From positions 62,001 through 126,000 of the forward strand of contig NZ_JAGIPG010000003.1 in assembly GCF_017877055.1 (NCBI RefSeq): DNA of 64,000 nt, written 5' to 3'. Every line of letters begins with the position of its first letter. The stretch's first letter is position 1. Shown here in pieces: positions 1-7,827 of the stretch. The stretch is from Neorhizobium galegae. Lineage in GTDB: Bacteria; Pseudomonadota; Alphaproteobacteria; Rhizobiales; Rhizobiaceae. The notes beneath the pieces were generated by a model. That model had not been told where the DNA came from. It ran no database searches and saw only the letters and a program-made list of their open reading frames with translations. A program made the position numbers and the translations under genes.

Positions 1-2
1 TG

Positions 3-497
3 ACGACCCATGTCGATCGTTCGACCGGACTGTGGGGAAAGCCGACCGCGGAACAGGGGCTCCTGCAACCGGTTAACGGCTTTTATCGCCTCACCCGCGG
101 AGCGCATGCCCAGTTCGGCATCCCAGTCCCATTCCCTGAGGCCGCTATCAATTCCGTGATGTCGCATTATCGAAACAACGGCGGTTTTTCCGGCCCGACC
201 TATACGGCCTGCAATCTGCTCGACACGATCCATCCGCTTTGGCTGTGCCTCAAGCAGACGGACTTCATGCGTGGCCAGGCGGAAGCGGTAGCTGAGGACA
301 TCATTCTGGGTTCGCCGGACCGGTGGCAGGAAAAAAGGGGCTTCGCCTTCGCCGATGGTCAGGCTGGAAGCCTGCAGGGCACGGAAATGTGGCTTTCGAC
401 CCTGCATCTTGCCGCAGACCTTTTGGGCATTGCGGAAGTCTTCGCCTTCATTCCAAAAGGAGTGCACCGGACGCGACCGGCGGGAATGGGGCTGTAG
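3..497 (+). CDS. C-terminal part of an unrecognised protein, cut by the window start
   Basis: The frame is open from the first bases of the window, so the ATG/GTG codons near 156 are internal and the true start lies outside. The visible 164 residues contain a segment reading TGLWG near the start, then LLQPVNGFYRLTRG, ACNLLDTIHPLWLC and QGTEMWLSTLHLAADLLG. The alternating Trp/Gly/His-rich helices look like an alpha/alpha-toroid fold of the kind found in squalene-cyclase-like and some glycan-active enzymes, but I cannot name a family. It converges on the small gene at 521-706. The reading frame is convincing; the function is unknown. Confidence 0.7.
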   Translation, partial: TTHVDRSTGLWGKPTAEQGLLQPVNGFYRLTRGAHAQFGIPVPFPEAAINSVMSHYRNNGGFSGPTYTACNLLDTIHPLWLCLKQTDFMRGQAEAVAEDIILGSPDRWQEKRGFAFADGQAGSLQGTEMWLSTLHLAADLLGIAEVFAFIPKGVHRTRPAGMGL

Positions 498-520
498 TAT
501 TGTAAAGCCTGGGGTGCCGC

Positions 521-706
521 CTAGCGGAAGCGCGGCGGTCGTGGCGGCGAGTTCGACTGAATCTCGTGCACCGGCGCCTGCTTCCCCAGCAGCCTTAGCA
601 TCTTCCTCTCGTCCTCCAACCGCATTCCATTTTTACGGCAGTGTTCGGCGACGTCGTGGTCGCGTGGCCCAGGAATTCTGACCTGCCGGTTAGTATCCTT
701 TTTCAT
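521..706 (-). CDS. Small basic hypothetical protein (61 aa)
   Basis: A strong Shine-Dalgarno sequence (AGGAGGAG on the minus strand, about 709-717) sits a few bases before the ATG at 706, which is the main reason to accept this short frame. The protein is rich in Arg/Lys and Pro, has no signal peptide and no membrane segment, and contains one Cys. It ends in PPRPPRFR. I do not recognise a family. The gene is alone on its strand here, with an 8-bp inverted repeat just upstream (719-762). Confidence 0.6.
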   Translation of the reverse strand: MKKDTNRQVRIPGPRDHDVAEHCRKNGMRLEDERKMLRLLGKQAPVHEIQSNSPPRPPRFR

Positions 707-718
707 AAGATCTCCTCC

Positions 719-762
719 TTCTAACGATAGAACGCTCCCCAGCTGGCAAATGTTCGTTAGAA
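719..762. repeat. Inverted repeat upstream of the 61-aa gene
   Basis: TTCTAACG at 719-726 is matched by CGTTAGAA at 755-762, a perfect 8-bp inverted repeat with a 28-bp spacer. It lies directly upstream of the Shine-Dalgarno of the gene at 521-706, so it could be a two-half-site operator or a leader hairpin. There is no further evidence. Confidence 0.4.
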
Positions 763-885
763 GTGGCTAAAATTCAACCCCTGCCGTCAGAATCCGTCGG
801 TCGCGTGGGAGGTGATATTGTCCGCATCAGGCGCCACCGGGCTCAGCCAGGCGTGCGACCCGCCCCTTTTGGCAACCCCCGCCAT

Positions 886-924
886 CGAGAAAAGCCCCTC
901 TGCAGAGCAGAAGGGCTTTTCTCG
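886..924. terminator. Strong bidirectional hairpin terminator
   Basis: CGAGAAAAGCCC (886-897) pairs perfectly with GGGCTTTTCTCG (913-924), a 12-bp stem around a 15-base loop. The A/T runs inside the stem allow it to act in either direction. It lies three bases after the stop of the minus-strand gene at 927-1235 and most likely ends that transcript. Confidence 0.8.
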
Positions 925-926
925 TA

Positions 927-1235
927 TCAACGCCAATCCCGGCGATCGCGCCAGTCGCGATGGCCTCGCCATTCCCAGCGAGGCGGTCCTCGGTAGTCCC
1001 ATCGATCCCGACGATCCCACCGATGGCTGTAGCGGGGCGGCGGCGGTCCCCAGCGGTTGGGGCGGCAGTCGCCCCACCGGTTCAGGTGATAGCCGCGGCC
1101 GCAAGCCCAATCGACCTTTTCGGCGGTTGGCTTTGCCGGAACGGCAATGTTTCCGATCGGCATGGCGTTTGCCGCGCCTCCAAGTCCAAAAAGACAAGCT
1201 GCGACCAAACTGGCCGCCAAGATTATCCTGCGCAT
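927..1235 (-). CDS. Secreted GCG/CRPN-type small protein
   Basis: This 102-residue protein starts with a clear signal peptide (MRRIILAASLVAACLFGLGG, cleavage after ANA, about residue 24). The mature part has the pair of motifs CGRGYHLNRWGDCRPN, then a tail made almost entirely of Arg, Trp, Asp, Pro and Tyr. This matches the small secreted rhizobial proteins described by a GCG...CRPN motif, whose role is not known. The ATG at 1235 follows a good GGAGG. Export to the periplasm or outside is expected; the two Cys may form a disulfide. Confidence 0.75.
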   Translation of the reverse strand: MRRIILAASLVAACLFGLGGAANAMPIGNIAVPAKPTAEKVDWACGRGYHLNRWGDCRPNRWGPPPPRYSHRWDRRDRWDYRGPPRWEWRGHRDWRDRRDWR

Positions 1236-1411
1236 CGGTTTCCTCCAGAGTGCACACGCTGGCAGATTGCAGCGCGATCCTTGAACCGTTGCTGAAGTCC
1301 GTATTCATCTGCGCTTCAGCTTATGTACGTTCGTTTGAGGGCGGCCTTCGCGCACGTCTGCTCAAGTCCCGGCAGGCTCTCTTCCACGAGAGTTGCGGCG
1401 AGGCGGCTTGA

Positions 1412-1436
1412 AGAAGGACCGGTCTGGTTTCCTTCT
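1412..1436 (-). terminator. Possible hairpin terminator
   Basis: AGAAGGACC (1412-1420) can pair with GGTTTCCTTCT (1426-1436) apart from a two-base bulge. It lies about 15 bases past the stop of the minus-strand gene at 1451-1846. The T-tract is weak, so the call is tentative. Confidence 0.3.
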
Positions 1437-1450
1437 GGTCTTAGGCGGCT

Positions 1451-1846
1451 TCAGCGATAACGTGAGCGATCCCGGCCGTCGTCGCGGGAGTCGGAATCGT
1501 CCGAAGACCTCCCTCGCTCCAGCCGGTCCAGCACCTGCAGGAGAAGATCCGCGCAATCCTTTGTCGGTTCGCTGTCGGCGCAACGCAGGTCAATCGTGGT
1601 TCGTCCGTTTTCGATGCGGAAGCGCGCACCCCGGGGCGATCGGCGGTCCGCCATGGGAGGCATGCGCCATTCGTCTCCGTCCCTGTCAGCGGCCGGTTCC
1701 TGTGAACCAGGCGGTGATGCGTTTGAGGCACGGTCCCGCTCGGCTTGTGGCGGGGCGCCGGGAGGCGCGTTTGGGGTTTCCTGCGCGAGCGTGAGGTTGG
1801 TCGACAGCGAAAGAACGGCCGCTGCCGCGATGAAAAGACGTTTCAT
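1451..1846 (-). CDS. Secreted hypothetical protein, disordered
   Basis: A 131-residue protein with an N-terminal signal peptide (MKRLFIAAAAVLSLSTNLTLA, then QE). The mature part is Pro/Ala/Asp/Arg-rich and probably disordered up to residue 75. A short ordered stretch follows (RFRIENGRTTIDLRCADSE, then DCADLLLQVLDRL) with two Cys. The end is a run of Asp/Ser/Arg. I know no family for it. It is probably periplasmic. Confidence 0.65.
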   Translation of the reverse strand: MKRLFIAAAAVLSLSTNLTLAQETPNAPPGAPPQAERDRASNASPPGSQEPAADRDGDEWRMPPMADRRSPRGARFRIENGRTTIDLRCADSEPTKDCADLLLQVLDRLERGRSSDDSDSRDDGRDRSRYR

Positions 1847-1978
1847 GTCGTGCCCTCCGGTTCCGGACGGACAACCAACAAATGACCGGGTTTGTTTGTT
1901 CCAGCCGGCGTGCGCGCGGCGGCCCTCGGTTCCGTCGACGCGGGCGGCGCGGTCGAGCCCTGCCGTAGGTGGAAGTTG

Positions 1979-2740
1979 TCAGACGAGGTAGTGGATATGG
2001 GGTCGTGAATGGTGCGGCGAAGCTTCTACCCGTGCTTCGACGCAGAATACGTCCCTCAGCAGAGCTTCGGTCACCACCTCTTCCGGTGCTCCGGAAGCAA
2101 CGATCCTGCCGTCCTGCATGACGAGCAGTTGGTCGCAGAACATCGCTGCATGATTGAGATCGTGAAGCGCGATGATGCTCGTCATCGGCAGGCCGGAAAC
2201 CAGCCGCATCAGGCCGATCTGATGCTGGATATCCAGATGGTTGGTCGGCTCGTCGAGGATGAGTTCCTTCGGCGACTGCGCCAGCGCCCTTGCGATATGG
2301 GTCCGTTGTTTCTCGCCGCCCGAAAGGGACTGCCAACGGTCGTTGCGCTTGTGGGCCATGCCGGCACGAACAAGTGCGGTCTCGACCGCTTCGTCATCAG
2401 TGAGCGACCAGCCGGAAAATATCGACCGGTGCGGAAACCGCCCGAGCTTCACCACATCGACGACCCTCAGGTTGGCGTTGGTCGTGGCATGCTGTTCGAC
2501 GAAGGCGACCCGCTTTGCGATCGAACGCCGCCCGATCGTTTTGAGATCCTTGCCTTCAAGCGTGATGGAGCCTGAATGCGGCATTTTCAAACCCGCGAGC
2601 AGACGCAGGAGCGACGTCTTTCCCGAACCGTTCGGTCCGAGCAGGCCAAGTGTCTTGCCAGGCTGTGCCTCGAACGAAACCCCGTCGAGCACGGTCTTCC
2701 TGCCAATTTTCCAGGTGAGGTTCTCGGTCTTGATGCTCAT
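1979..2740 (-). CDS. FecE/BtuD-type ABC transporter ATPase
   Basis: This is the ATP-hydrolysing subunit of an iron-siderophore, heme or cobalamin-type importer. The 253-residue protein shows Walker A GPNGSGKTS near residue 38, the signature LSGGEKQR, Walker B LILDEPTNHLD, and the switch His in LHDLNH. The ATG at 2740 is chosen because it overlaps the stop of the permease gene by 4 bp; the frame is open further upstream but that part is the shadow of the permease. It is the last gene of a three-gene operon reading binding protein, permease, ATPase. The ligand cannot be told from the sequence. Confidence 0.9.
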   Translation of the reverse strand: MSIKTENLTWKIGRKTVLDGVSFEAQPGKTLGLLGPNGSGKTSLLRLLAGLKMPHSGSITLEGKDLKTIGRRSIAKRVAFVEQHATTNANLRVVDVVKLGRFPHRSIFSGWSLTDDEAVETALVRAGMAHKRNDRWQSLSGGEKQRTHIARALAQSPKELILDEPTNHLDIQHQIGLMRLVSGLPMTSIIALHDLNHAAMFCDQLLVMQDGRIVASGAPEEVVTEALLRDVFCVEARVEASPHHSRPHIHYLV

Positions 2741-3777
2741 GACGCGCGTTGGAACCGGTAGAGGATGATCGAAAAGAAGGGCACGCCTACCAGCGCGGTG
2801 ACGACGCCGATCGGCAGGACCTGCTGCGGGATAAGGGTACGCGACGCAATGTCCGCCACCACCATGAAAACGGCACCGACGACGGCGCAGGCCGGAAGCA
2901 ATCGAACATGCAGCGGCCCGACCACAAACCGCGCCACATGCGGCACGACAAGGCCGACGAAGCCGATCGAGCCGACCATGCTGACGATCGTCGCCGTCAT
3001 CATCGCCGTTAGGGCGAAAAGCACGATGCGTGCGCGCGCGACATTGACACCGAGCGACGCTGCCGCTTCGTCGCCGAAGGCAAAGGCATCCAGCACGCGG
3101 GCATAAAGCAAGCATGCCACCAGCGCGATGCCGACGATGATCGAGACCAACATCAATTCCGGCCAGCGCACGCCGCCGAAACTGCCGAGCAACCAGAACA
3201 TCACGTCGCGCGCCTGCTGGGCGTTGCCCGACGTCATGACGATGTATGAGGTCGAGGCGTTGAAGAGCTGCGACGCGGCGATACCGGCGAGGATGGTGCG
3301 ATCTGCGCCGCCGCGCGTGCCGTTGGATAGCAGCGCCACGAAGAAGAAGGCCGCGAAGGCGCCGGCAAAAGCCCCGGCCGACAATGAAACAGCGCCTGCG
3401 CCAACACCGAGGATGACGATTGCGACGGCTCCTGTAGACGCGCCGGCGGAAATGCCGAGAACGTAAGGTTCAGCAAGCGGGTTGCGCAGCAGCGACTGCA
3501 TGATTGCCCCCGACAGGGCGAGACCCGCACCGCAAAAGGCCGCGACCAGCGCCCGGCTGAGACGGTAATCCCAGATGACCGTCTCATGGATACGGTTGAG
3601 CCCCACCGCAGTCCACCCCAGCCGATTGGTGACCGCAGAAAAGGTCGTCGCGAGCGGGATCGGCAGATCGCCGATCCCGACGCTTATGCCGACGACGAGA
3701 CCGATGGCTGCAAGCGAAGCCACCAGCACGGTTGCGGAGGCGAAAAGCTGCTGAAGGGAGCGGCGCTTTTCCGTCAC
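2737..3777 (-). CDS. FecCD-type ABC transporter permease
   Basis: A 346-residue integral membrane protein of the FecCD family. The visible helices include GLVVGISVGIGDLPIPL near the N-terminus, then the family motif RLSRALVAAFCGAGLALSG and NPLAEPYVLGISAGAS, and the C-terminal VGLVVPHVAR. Nine or ten membrane segments are expected. The start is a GTG at 3777, overlapping the stop of the binding-protein gene by 4 bp, which implies translational coupling. It forms the channel for the metal-chelate importer with the ATPase at 1979-2740. Confidence 0.9.
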   Translation of the reverse strand: MTEKRRSLQQLFASATVLVASLAAIGLVVGISVGIGDLPIPLATTFSAVTNRLGWTAVGLNRIHETVIWDYRLSRALVAAFCGAGLALSGAIMQSLLRNPLAEPYVLGISAGASTGAVAIVILGVGAGAVSLSAGAFAGAFAAFFFVALLSNGTRGGADRTILAGIAASQLFNASTSYIVMTSGNAQQARDVMFWLLGSFGGVRWPELMLVSIIVGIALVACLLYARVLDAFAFGDEAAASLGVNVARARIVLFALTAMMTATIVSMVGSIGFVGLVVPHVARFVVGPLHVRLLPACAVVGAVFMVVADIASRTLIPQQVLPIGVVTALVGVPFFSIILYRFQRAS

Positions 3778-4796
3778 TTCAGAAGACCGAGGGCCTTTAA
3801 CTGTTCGGCCACTTGTTCGGCGCCATAGATCGTCCGTACGGTCGGGTTCATGGCCTGACCGTCCATCACCACCATTGCCTTGTTCTTCACTGCGGTGATC
3901 TGGCTGACGGCCGGATCGGTGGTCAGGAACTTGATCTTTGCTTCCGGCTTGTCGAGTTCCCAGCGGTTGCGGTCCAGACTGGCGACGACGATCACATCCG
4001 GATTGATCGCGATAATGCTTTCCCAGCCAAGGGTCGGCCATTCGGCTTCGGCGGTGACGCCATTGTGGCCGCCAAGGACGTCGGCGATGAAGCCGGAGGC
4101 GCCGTTCTTGCCGCCGAGATAGGCATCCGCCGACGGGCTGGGGCTGGAGAACCAGAAGACGTAGGAAAGGTTCTTGCCGTCTTTCGACACGCCGGCGCGA
4201 AGTGCAGCCTCGCGCGCCTTGAAATCGGCGATCAGCGCCTGGCCGCGATCGGCGACATCGAAGATCTGCGACAGTTCGTCGATTTCCTTGTAAAGCAGAT
4301 CCATGTTCCAGAGCTGCGCGCGGCTGCCGTACTGGTCCTTGACGTCTTTGGTGCTGAGGCAGGTGCTAGGCGAGAGATAGGTCGGAACGCCGACCTTGTC
4401 GAAGTCCTCACGCTTGGCGACCTTGCTGTTCGGGCCGACCAGGCTTGGCAAAGCCGCCGCCACGAAATCCGGGTTCTCCGCCAGGATCGATTCGAAGGTG
4501 GGGAATTCGACGCTCAGAAGCTTGACCTTGGCATTGGCTTCGGCAAGCTGCGGCAAAACCTTGCTCGGCCAGAAGGCGGTGCCAGCCATCTTGTCCTTGA
4601 GGCCGAGCAGCAGCAGGATTTCCGCGCTGTTCTGGCCAAGCCCGATCGCCCGCTCTGGCGCCTTTTGAAAGCTGACCTGTGCGCCACAGTTTTCGATTGT
4701 CAGGGGGTATTTCGTCGATGCGAATGCCGAGGAAACAGTGAAGCTGGATGCTGTAGCGATCAGCAGCGCGGTCAATGTGGATTTTAGCGGGAGCAT
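3774..4796 (-). CDS. Periplasmic binding protein of a FecB-type importer
   Basis: A 340-residue class III binding protein. A signal peptide is seen in residues 1-27 (LTALLIATASSFTVSSAFA). The mature part has the family pattern of two lobes: APERAIGLGQNSAEILLLLG in the first and PTLGWESIIAINPDVIVVAS in the second. The ATG at 4796 follows AGGAC; an earlier in-frame ATG would put a poor sequence ahead of the signal peptide. First gene of the operon with the permease and ATPase. The ligand is probably an iron or cobalt chelate; no riboswitch or Fur/Irr box was recognised upstream. Confidence 0.88.
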   Translation of the reverse strand: MLPLKSTLTALLIATASSFTVSSAFASTKYPLTIENCGAQVSFQKAPERAIGLGQNSAEILLLLGLKDKMAGTAFWPSKVLPQLAEANAKVKLLSVEFPTFESILAENPDFVAAALPSLVGPNSKVAKREDFDKVGVPTYLSPSTCLSTKDVKDQYGSRAQLWNMDLLYKEIDELSQIFDVADRGQALIADFKAREAALRAGVSKDGKNLSYVFWFSSPSPSADAYLGGKNGASGFIADVLGGHNGVTAEAEWPTLGWESIIAINPDVIVVASLDRNRWELDKPEAKIKFLTTDPAVSQITAVKNKAMVVMDGQAMNPTVRTIYGAEQVAEQLKALGLLK

Positions 4797-4956
4797 GGCA
4801 GGTCCTGGTTTAAGTCTGCCATGGCGAATAGCCGTTCCGGCTCGTTTTAACAAGATAAAGCCAGTCACCTTTAATGTCGCAAGCTGGCATCCTGCCCAAG
4901 ACGTATCGTTACCTGCATTGCAAGCCTTGGTAGCGGGTGAGGAGAAGTAAGTCAGT

Positions 4957-5193
4957 TCAGACCAGGTTGCGCCGTTTTGCCTTTATCAGGGCGGCCAACT
5001 CGTCACCGCTGATGATCGGCTCGGGGATCTGGCCGCAATGAACGAAGATCTCGATTGCCGGAAGCTCGCCAATATTCTTCTTGCAGTAGGCCAAGGCCTT
5101 TTCCAGCGAGACGAAAGTCTGGCTGGGGACGTCTTCTGACCAGCAATGTACCGTGGCTGGCACGCGCGGATATCCCGGAATTCGGTCGGGCAT
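4957..5193 (-). CDS. Hypothetical protein (78 aa)
   Basis: A small soluble protein beginning MPDRIPGYPRVPATVHCW and containing SLEKALAYCKKNIGELPAIEIFV. It has no signal peptide or membrane segment. The start at 5193 is preferred over the ATG at 5247 because GAGGAAA lies at the right distance. The fold looks like a small alpha/beta domain, but I do not recognise the family. It is 160 bp upstream of the metal-chelate importer on the same strand. Both promoter regions share the 11-mer GACGTATCGTT (4900-4910 and 5208-5218). Confidence 0.6.
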   Translation of the reverse strand: MPDRIPGYPRVPATVHCWSEDVPSQTFVSLEKALAYCKKNIGELPAIEIFVHCGQIPEPIISGDELAALIKAKRRNLV

Positions 5194-5367
5194 TTTAGGG
5201 TTTCCTCGACGTATCGTTCTGATGCGAATTTTCGTCACAATTAGCATATGACAAGAACGGGCGGAGGCTTTAGCTGGTCGGGTGGTTACCGATCTGAAAC
5301 CCGAAACCAGGCAATTTGAACGGCCGGGACCTCGTCTCCTCCCCGCGCTGAGGCGGAAGGCGGGGTG

Positions 5368-5448
5368 TCAGGTGCGGGCATAGATCCCATACAGCACGAT
5401 GAATACGTAGAGGCAGAACGCCACGATCGCCACGCCGGCGACAAACAT
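5368..5448 (-). CDS. Putative 26-aa single-span membrane peptide
   Basis: A very short frame: MFVAGVAIVAFCLYVFIVL followed by YGIYART. It is almost one complete transmembrane helix with a positively charged end. GAGG lies 7 bases before the ATG at 5448. It follows the 35-aa membrane peptide at 5524-5631 on the same strand, which suggests a two-gene unit. Such proteins often act as small subunits of membrane complexes, but nothing here shows which one. Confidence 0.45.
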   Translation of the reverse strand: MFVAGVAIVAFCLYVFIVLYGIYART

Positions 5449-5523
5449 GACCAGGCCTCGACCGGCGATGGCGCAGAGAGCGCCGCCGGTTCGGGAGCGT
5501 CGACGGCTTCCCGGATCTAATCT

Positions 5524-5631
5524 TCAGGCCGCTGCCGCAAGCAGGACGCTGGCGATGATCAGGCAGCCCAGCGCCGCGTTCAGTCCGATGTAAAACGCCA
5601 TTTCATGTTGGTGGCCGGGTTTGTGGTGCAT
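5524..5631 (-). CDS. Putative 35-aa membrane peptide with His-rich N-terminus
   Basis: The frame reads MHHKPGHQHEMAFYIGLNAA and continues as a hydrophobic helix (LGCLIIASVLLAAAA). The Shine-Dalgarno is strong (AGGAGG, 8 bases before the ATG at 5631), which is the main support. Four His in the first nine residues could bind a metal at the membrane surface; this is inference. The 26-aa peptide at 5368-5448 follows downstream. Confidence 0.55.
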   Translation of the reverse strand: MHHKPGHQHEMAFYIGLNAALGCLIIASVLLAAAA

Positions 5632-5739
5632 CTCGTTCTCCTCCTGAAAGCCAAACCTGCCGTCGCGTTGGAAAGTTCCGGCTGGGCATTGTCATGGCGC
5701 TGAAAAGGGATTGCACGAAGGAGAACGGAAAGACGCCGC

Positions 5740-5943
5740 CTAGTCTCCTGCTGCCCCAAGCCCAAGCGGCCCATTGATCCTGTTCAAGGCTTCCCCGAGG
5801 GATTTGACCGCTTCCATCGTCACGGCCTGGGCCGACATCAGCATTGCGAGGTCAGCGTCCTTGCCCTGGTGGGACAGGGCGAGGGAGCGCTTGTGCAGCT
5901 GGTGGCTCATGGTGCTCAGTTGCGTAAAAGTATTTTCGTCCAT
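5740..5943 (-). CDS. Hypothetical helical protein (67 aa)
   Basis: Starts MDENTFTQLSTMSHQLHKRS and continues as an amphipathic helical protein (ALSHQGKDADLAMLMSAQAVTMEAVKSLGEALNRI). GGAGG stands 6 bases before the ATG at 5943; the ATG at 5949 is too close to it and upstream starts lack a ribosome site. It has no signal peptide. I do not recognise the family. The periodic hydrophobic residues suggest a helical hairpin or coiled coil. Confidence 0.6.
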   Translation of the reverse strand: MDENTFTQLSTMSHQLHKRSLALSHQGKDADLAMLMSAQAVTMEAVKSLGEALNRINGPLGLGAAGD

Positions 5944-6112
5944 CTTCATCCTCCGAAGTCTGCGCGGTTTTAAAGCCCCAGCCGGCATTCAGTTCCAATC
6001 AGCGAGCTGAACGGCAGAATTCGTAGGCGGCGAACTAAACATGCGGGGATCGTCCGCGTGCCGAAGGCTCTGGCTCCCGCTCTTTGGTGGGAGCCGGTTC
6101 GTCGTTTCCAGG

Positions 6113-6556
6113 TCACTGCTGCGGCAGAACCACATTGCTGTCGGTAGTGCTTTTGACCGGCTTCTGCCCCGGGACATGAGACATGCTGCGCGTCTTGCTT
6201 TGCAGCTCATCACCCTTGACCCTCGTTTTCGTCTGCGATTTGCTGAAGGTGCCTTGGTCCATGGCCTGGGCCTTTGACTGCGCCTTCAGCTGCTCGGGGT
6301 TCTCGTTGATCTTGGTCTGGCTCCGGGCCTTGCCCTCGGCCGTCGCCGCGCTGCCCCCGGAGCCGATCGAGGCTGTCGTGCCATCGTCGGTCCGACAGGC
6401 TCCGGCGGTGCCGAGTGTGCTTGCCGATGTGCCGCCTGCGGAGGCACTGCCGCCGGAGCCGACCGTCCCGGCCGAGTTGCAGTCCTGTGCAAACACGGGT
6501 GTCGTGGCGACCGAGGCCACAAGCACAAGGCCTGCCAGTGTTATCTTCTTAGACAT
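6113..6556 (-). CDS. Secreted Gly/Ser/Ala-rich protein
   Basis: A 147-residue protein with a signal peptide (MSKKITLAGLVLVASVATTP, cleavage before QDC). The first half of the mature part is built of GTVGSGGSASAGGTSASTLG-type units. The second half is charged and Gln/Lys/Met-rich (SKSQTKTRVKGDELQSKTRS). AAGGAG precedes the ATG at 6556. It is the last of three tandem genes on this strand for related low-complexity exported proteins (6113-7593). The function is unknown; a cell-surface or periplasmic matrix role is only a guess. Confidence 0.7.
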   Translation of the reverse strand: MSKKITLAGLVLVASVATTPVFAQDCNSAGTVGSGGSASAGGTSASTLGTAGACRTDDGTTASIGSGGSAATAEGKARSQTKINENPEQLKAQSKAQAMDQGTFSKSQTKTRVKGDELQSKTRSMSHVPGQKPVKSTTDSNVVLPQQ

Positions 6557-6567
6557 GCCGATCTCCT

Positions 6568-6960
6568 TCATTTCCGAGGTTTGGTGACGTCGCAGGTGCC
6601 GTCCGACCGCCGAGTGATGACCGTCCCATCAGGTCTGGTGACGCTTGCCGTCGAAAATGCCTGATTGCCGGCCGTGCCGGTCGTGACGGACGAGCCGGCG
6701 CTGGACGAAGCCGAGCCGCCGCCCGAGTGCATGGTGGTTGTCTTGCCGTCGATTGTCGTCGAGGACGAAACGCTGCCGCCACCTGCTGTTACCGATGTGG
6801 ACGTGCCGTTGGCGATCGAACCCGTGCTTTCGATGACGGTGCAGGTGGTGCCGTCGTCAAGCTTGATGGTTTCGGTGGCAAAGGCGGAGATCGCGGTAAT
6901 GGTTGCCAGGATCAGCGGCAGTGCGAACGTGCCTTTGTATGCGAATGATGCCGAGGTCAT
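6568..6960 (-). CDS. Secreted Ser/Thr/Gly-rich protein
   Basis: A 130-residue protein with a signal peptide (residues 1-28, ending TAISAFA) followed by TETIKLDDGTTCTVIESTGS and a Ser/Gly-rich middle. The C-terminal segment FSTASVTRPDGTVITRRSDG with TCDVTKPRK shows that the middle may be flanked by short beta-rich repeats. Two Cys are present. The ATG at 6960 has AGGAG 8 bases upstream. It lies between the two other Gly/Ser-rich genes, 11 bp from the downstream one, so an operon is likely. Confidence 0.7.
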   Translation of the reverse strand: MTSASFAYKGTFALPLILATITAISAFATETIKLDDGTTCTVIESTGSIANGTSTSVTAGGGSVSSSTTIDGKTTTMHSGGGSASSSAGSSVTTGTAGNQAFSTASVTRPDGTVITRRSDGTCDVTKPRK

Positions 6961-7020
6961 TTCGGCTCTCCTATGGACAGGACGAAGGCGGAACAATCCG
7001 CCCTCGTCCGATGGATGGGA

Positions 7021-7593
7021 TTAGCAGGACGCGCCGTCTTTCTTGGCCTGGCCCGGAGGACATGCCTTCTTGCCCTGTCCATGTTCCTGACCGGCTGCGC
7101 CAGCAGAGCTGCCGCCGGTTCCGACCGAACTGGTCGACATGCCGTCCTTGGCGGACGTGCCGCCGGTGCCGAGCGTCGAGGCGGAGCCCGAGCCGCTGCC
7201 GGAACCTGCCGCCGAACCGCCGGTGCCGACGGAGCTGCTGGACTGGCCATCGCCCGCAGACGTGCCACCGGTGCCGAGCGTCGATGCGGAACCCGACCCA
7301 CTGCCCGAGCCTGCCGCCGAACCGCCGGTGCCAACCGAGCTGCTCGACTGGCCGCCGCCGGCGGAAGAACCACCGGTGCCCAGGGTCGAAGCCGAACCGG
7401 AGCCGCAGTTGGTGGTGCCGGGTGCGCAATTCGTTCCGGCAGAACTGCCGCCCGTCCCGATCGTGCTGCTGGACGTGCCGCCGCCAGCGCTGGTTCCTCC
7501 GGTGCCGACCGTGCTGCTGGTCTGGGCAAAGGCAGACAGGGTAGTGCCCGCGAGAAGCGCCGCGGCAAATGCCGCGCGTGTAACGATGTTCAT
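7021..7593 (-). CDS. Secreted protein with GTGGSSAG-type tandem repeats
   Basis: A 190-residue protein with a signal peptide (MNIVTRAAFAAALLAGTTLS, cleavage after AFA). Residues 25-165 are tandem imperfect repeats built on [ST]-[ST]-[VIL]-G-T-G-G-[ST]-[SA]-A-G, about seven copies, two of which are nearly identical blocks. The end is Lys/Gly-rich with two Cys (KKACPPGQAKKDGASC). AAGGAG precedes the ATG at 7593. First of the three-gene tandem group. Likely an exported structural or surface protein of unknown role. Confidence 0.75.
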   Translation of the reverse strand: MNIVTRAAFAAALLAGTTLSAFAQTSSTVGTGGTSAGGGTSSSTIGTGGSSAGTNCAPGTTNCGSGSASTLGTGGSSAGGGQSSSSVGTGGSAAGSGSGSGSASTLGTGGTSAGDGQSSSSVGTGGSAAGSGSGSGSASTLGTGGTSAKDGMSTSSVGTGGSSAGAAGQEHGQGKKACPPGQAKKDGASC

Positions 7594-7827
7594 ATCTTAT
7601 CTCCTTGGGTTTCCTCATGCTTCCGACCGCGACAGCGTTTCCGAAGCTGCGAGACAAACAGGCTGTCGGCAGCGCATGTTCCCGCCCTGGGGCTTCAGTC
7701 TAATCAGGGCTTAGACCTTAGTCCTTGGGGGCATCGACCAAGGTCTGGTGCGAGGGCGGAAAGGTCCCGACCGCGGAACTTCGGCGGCACTCGCGGTGTT
7801 CTTGGCGTCTCGAAAAGGGAGATTCAG

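Noticed and set aside
787..1411. Long frames on both strands over the GCG/CRPN gene
   Set aside because: They lack ribosome sites and familiar composition, and overlap a gene with a signal peptide, a good Shine-Dalgarno and a terminator.
4797..4956. Cobalamin riboswitch or iron box upstream of the FecBCD-type importer
   Set aside because: No B12-box-like core or Fur/Irr/RirA consensus could be recognised in the 160 bp.
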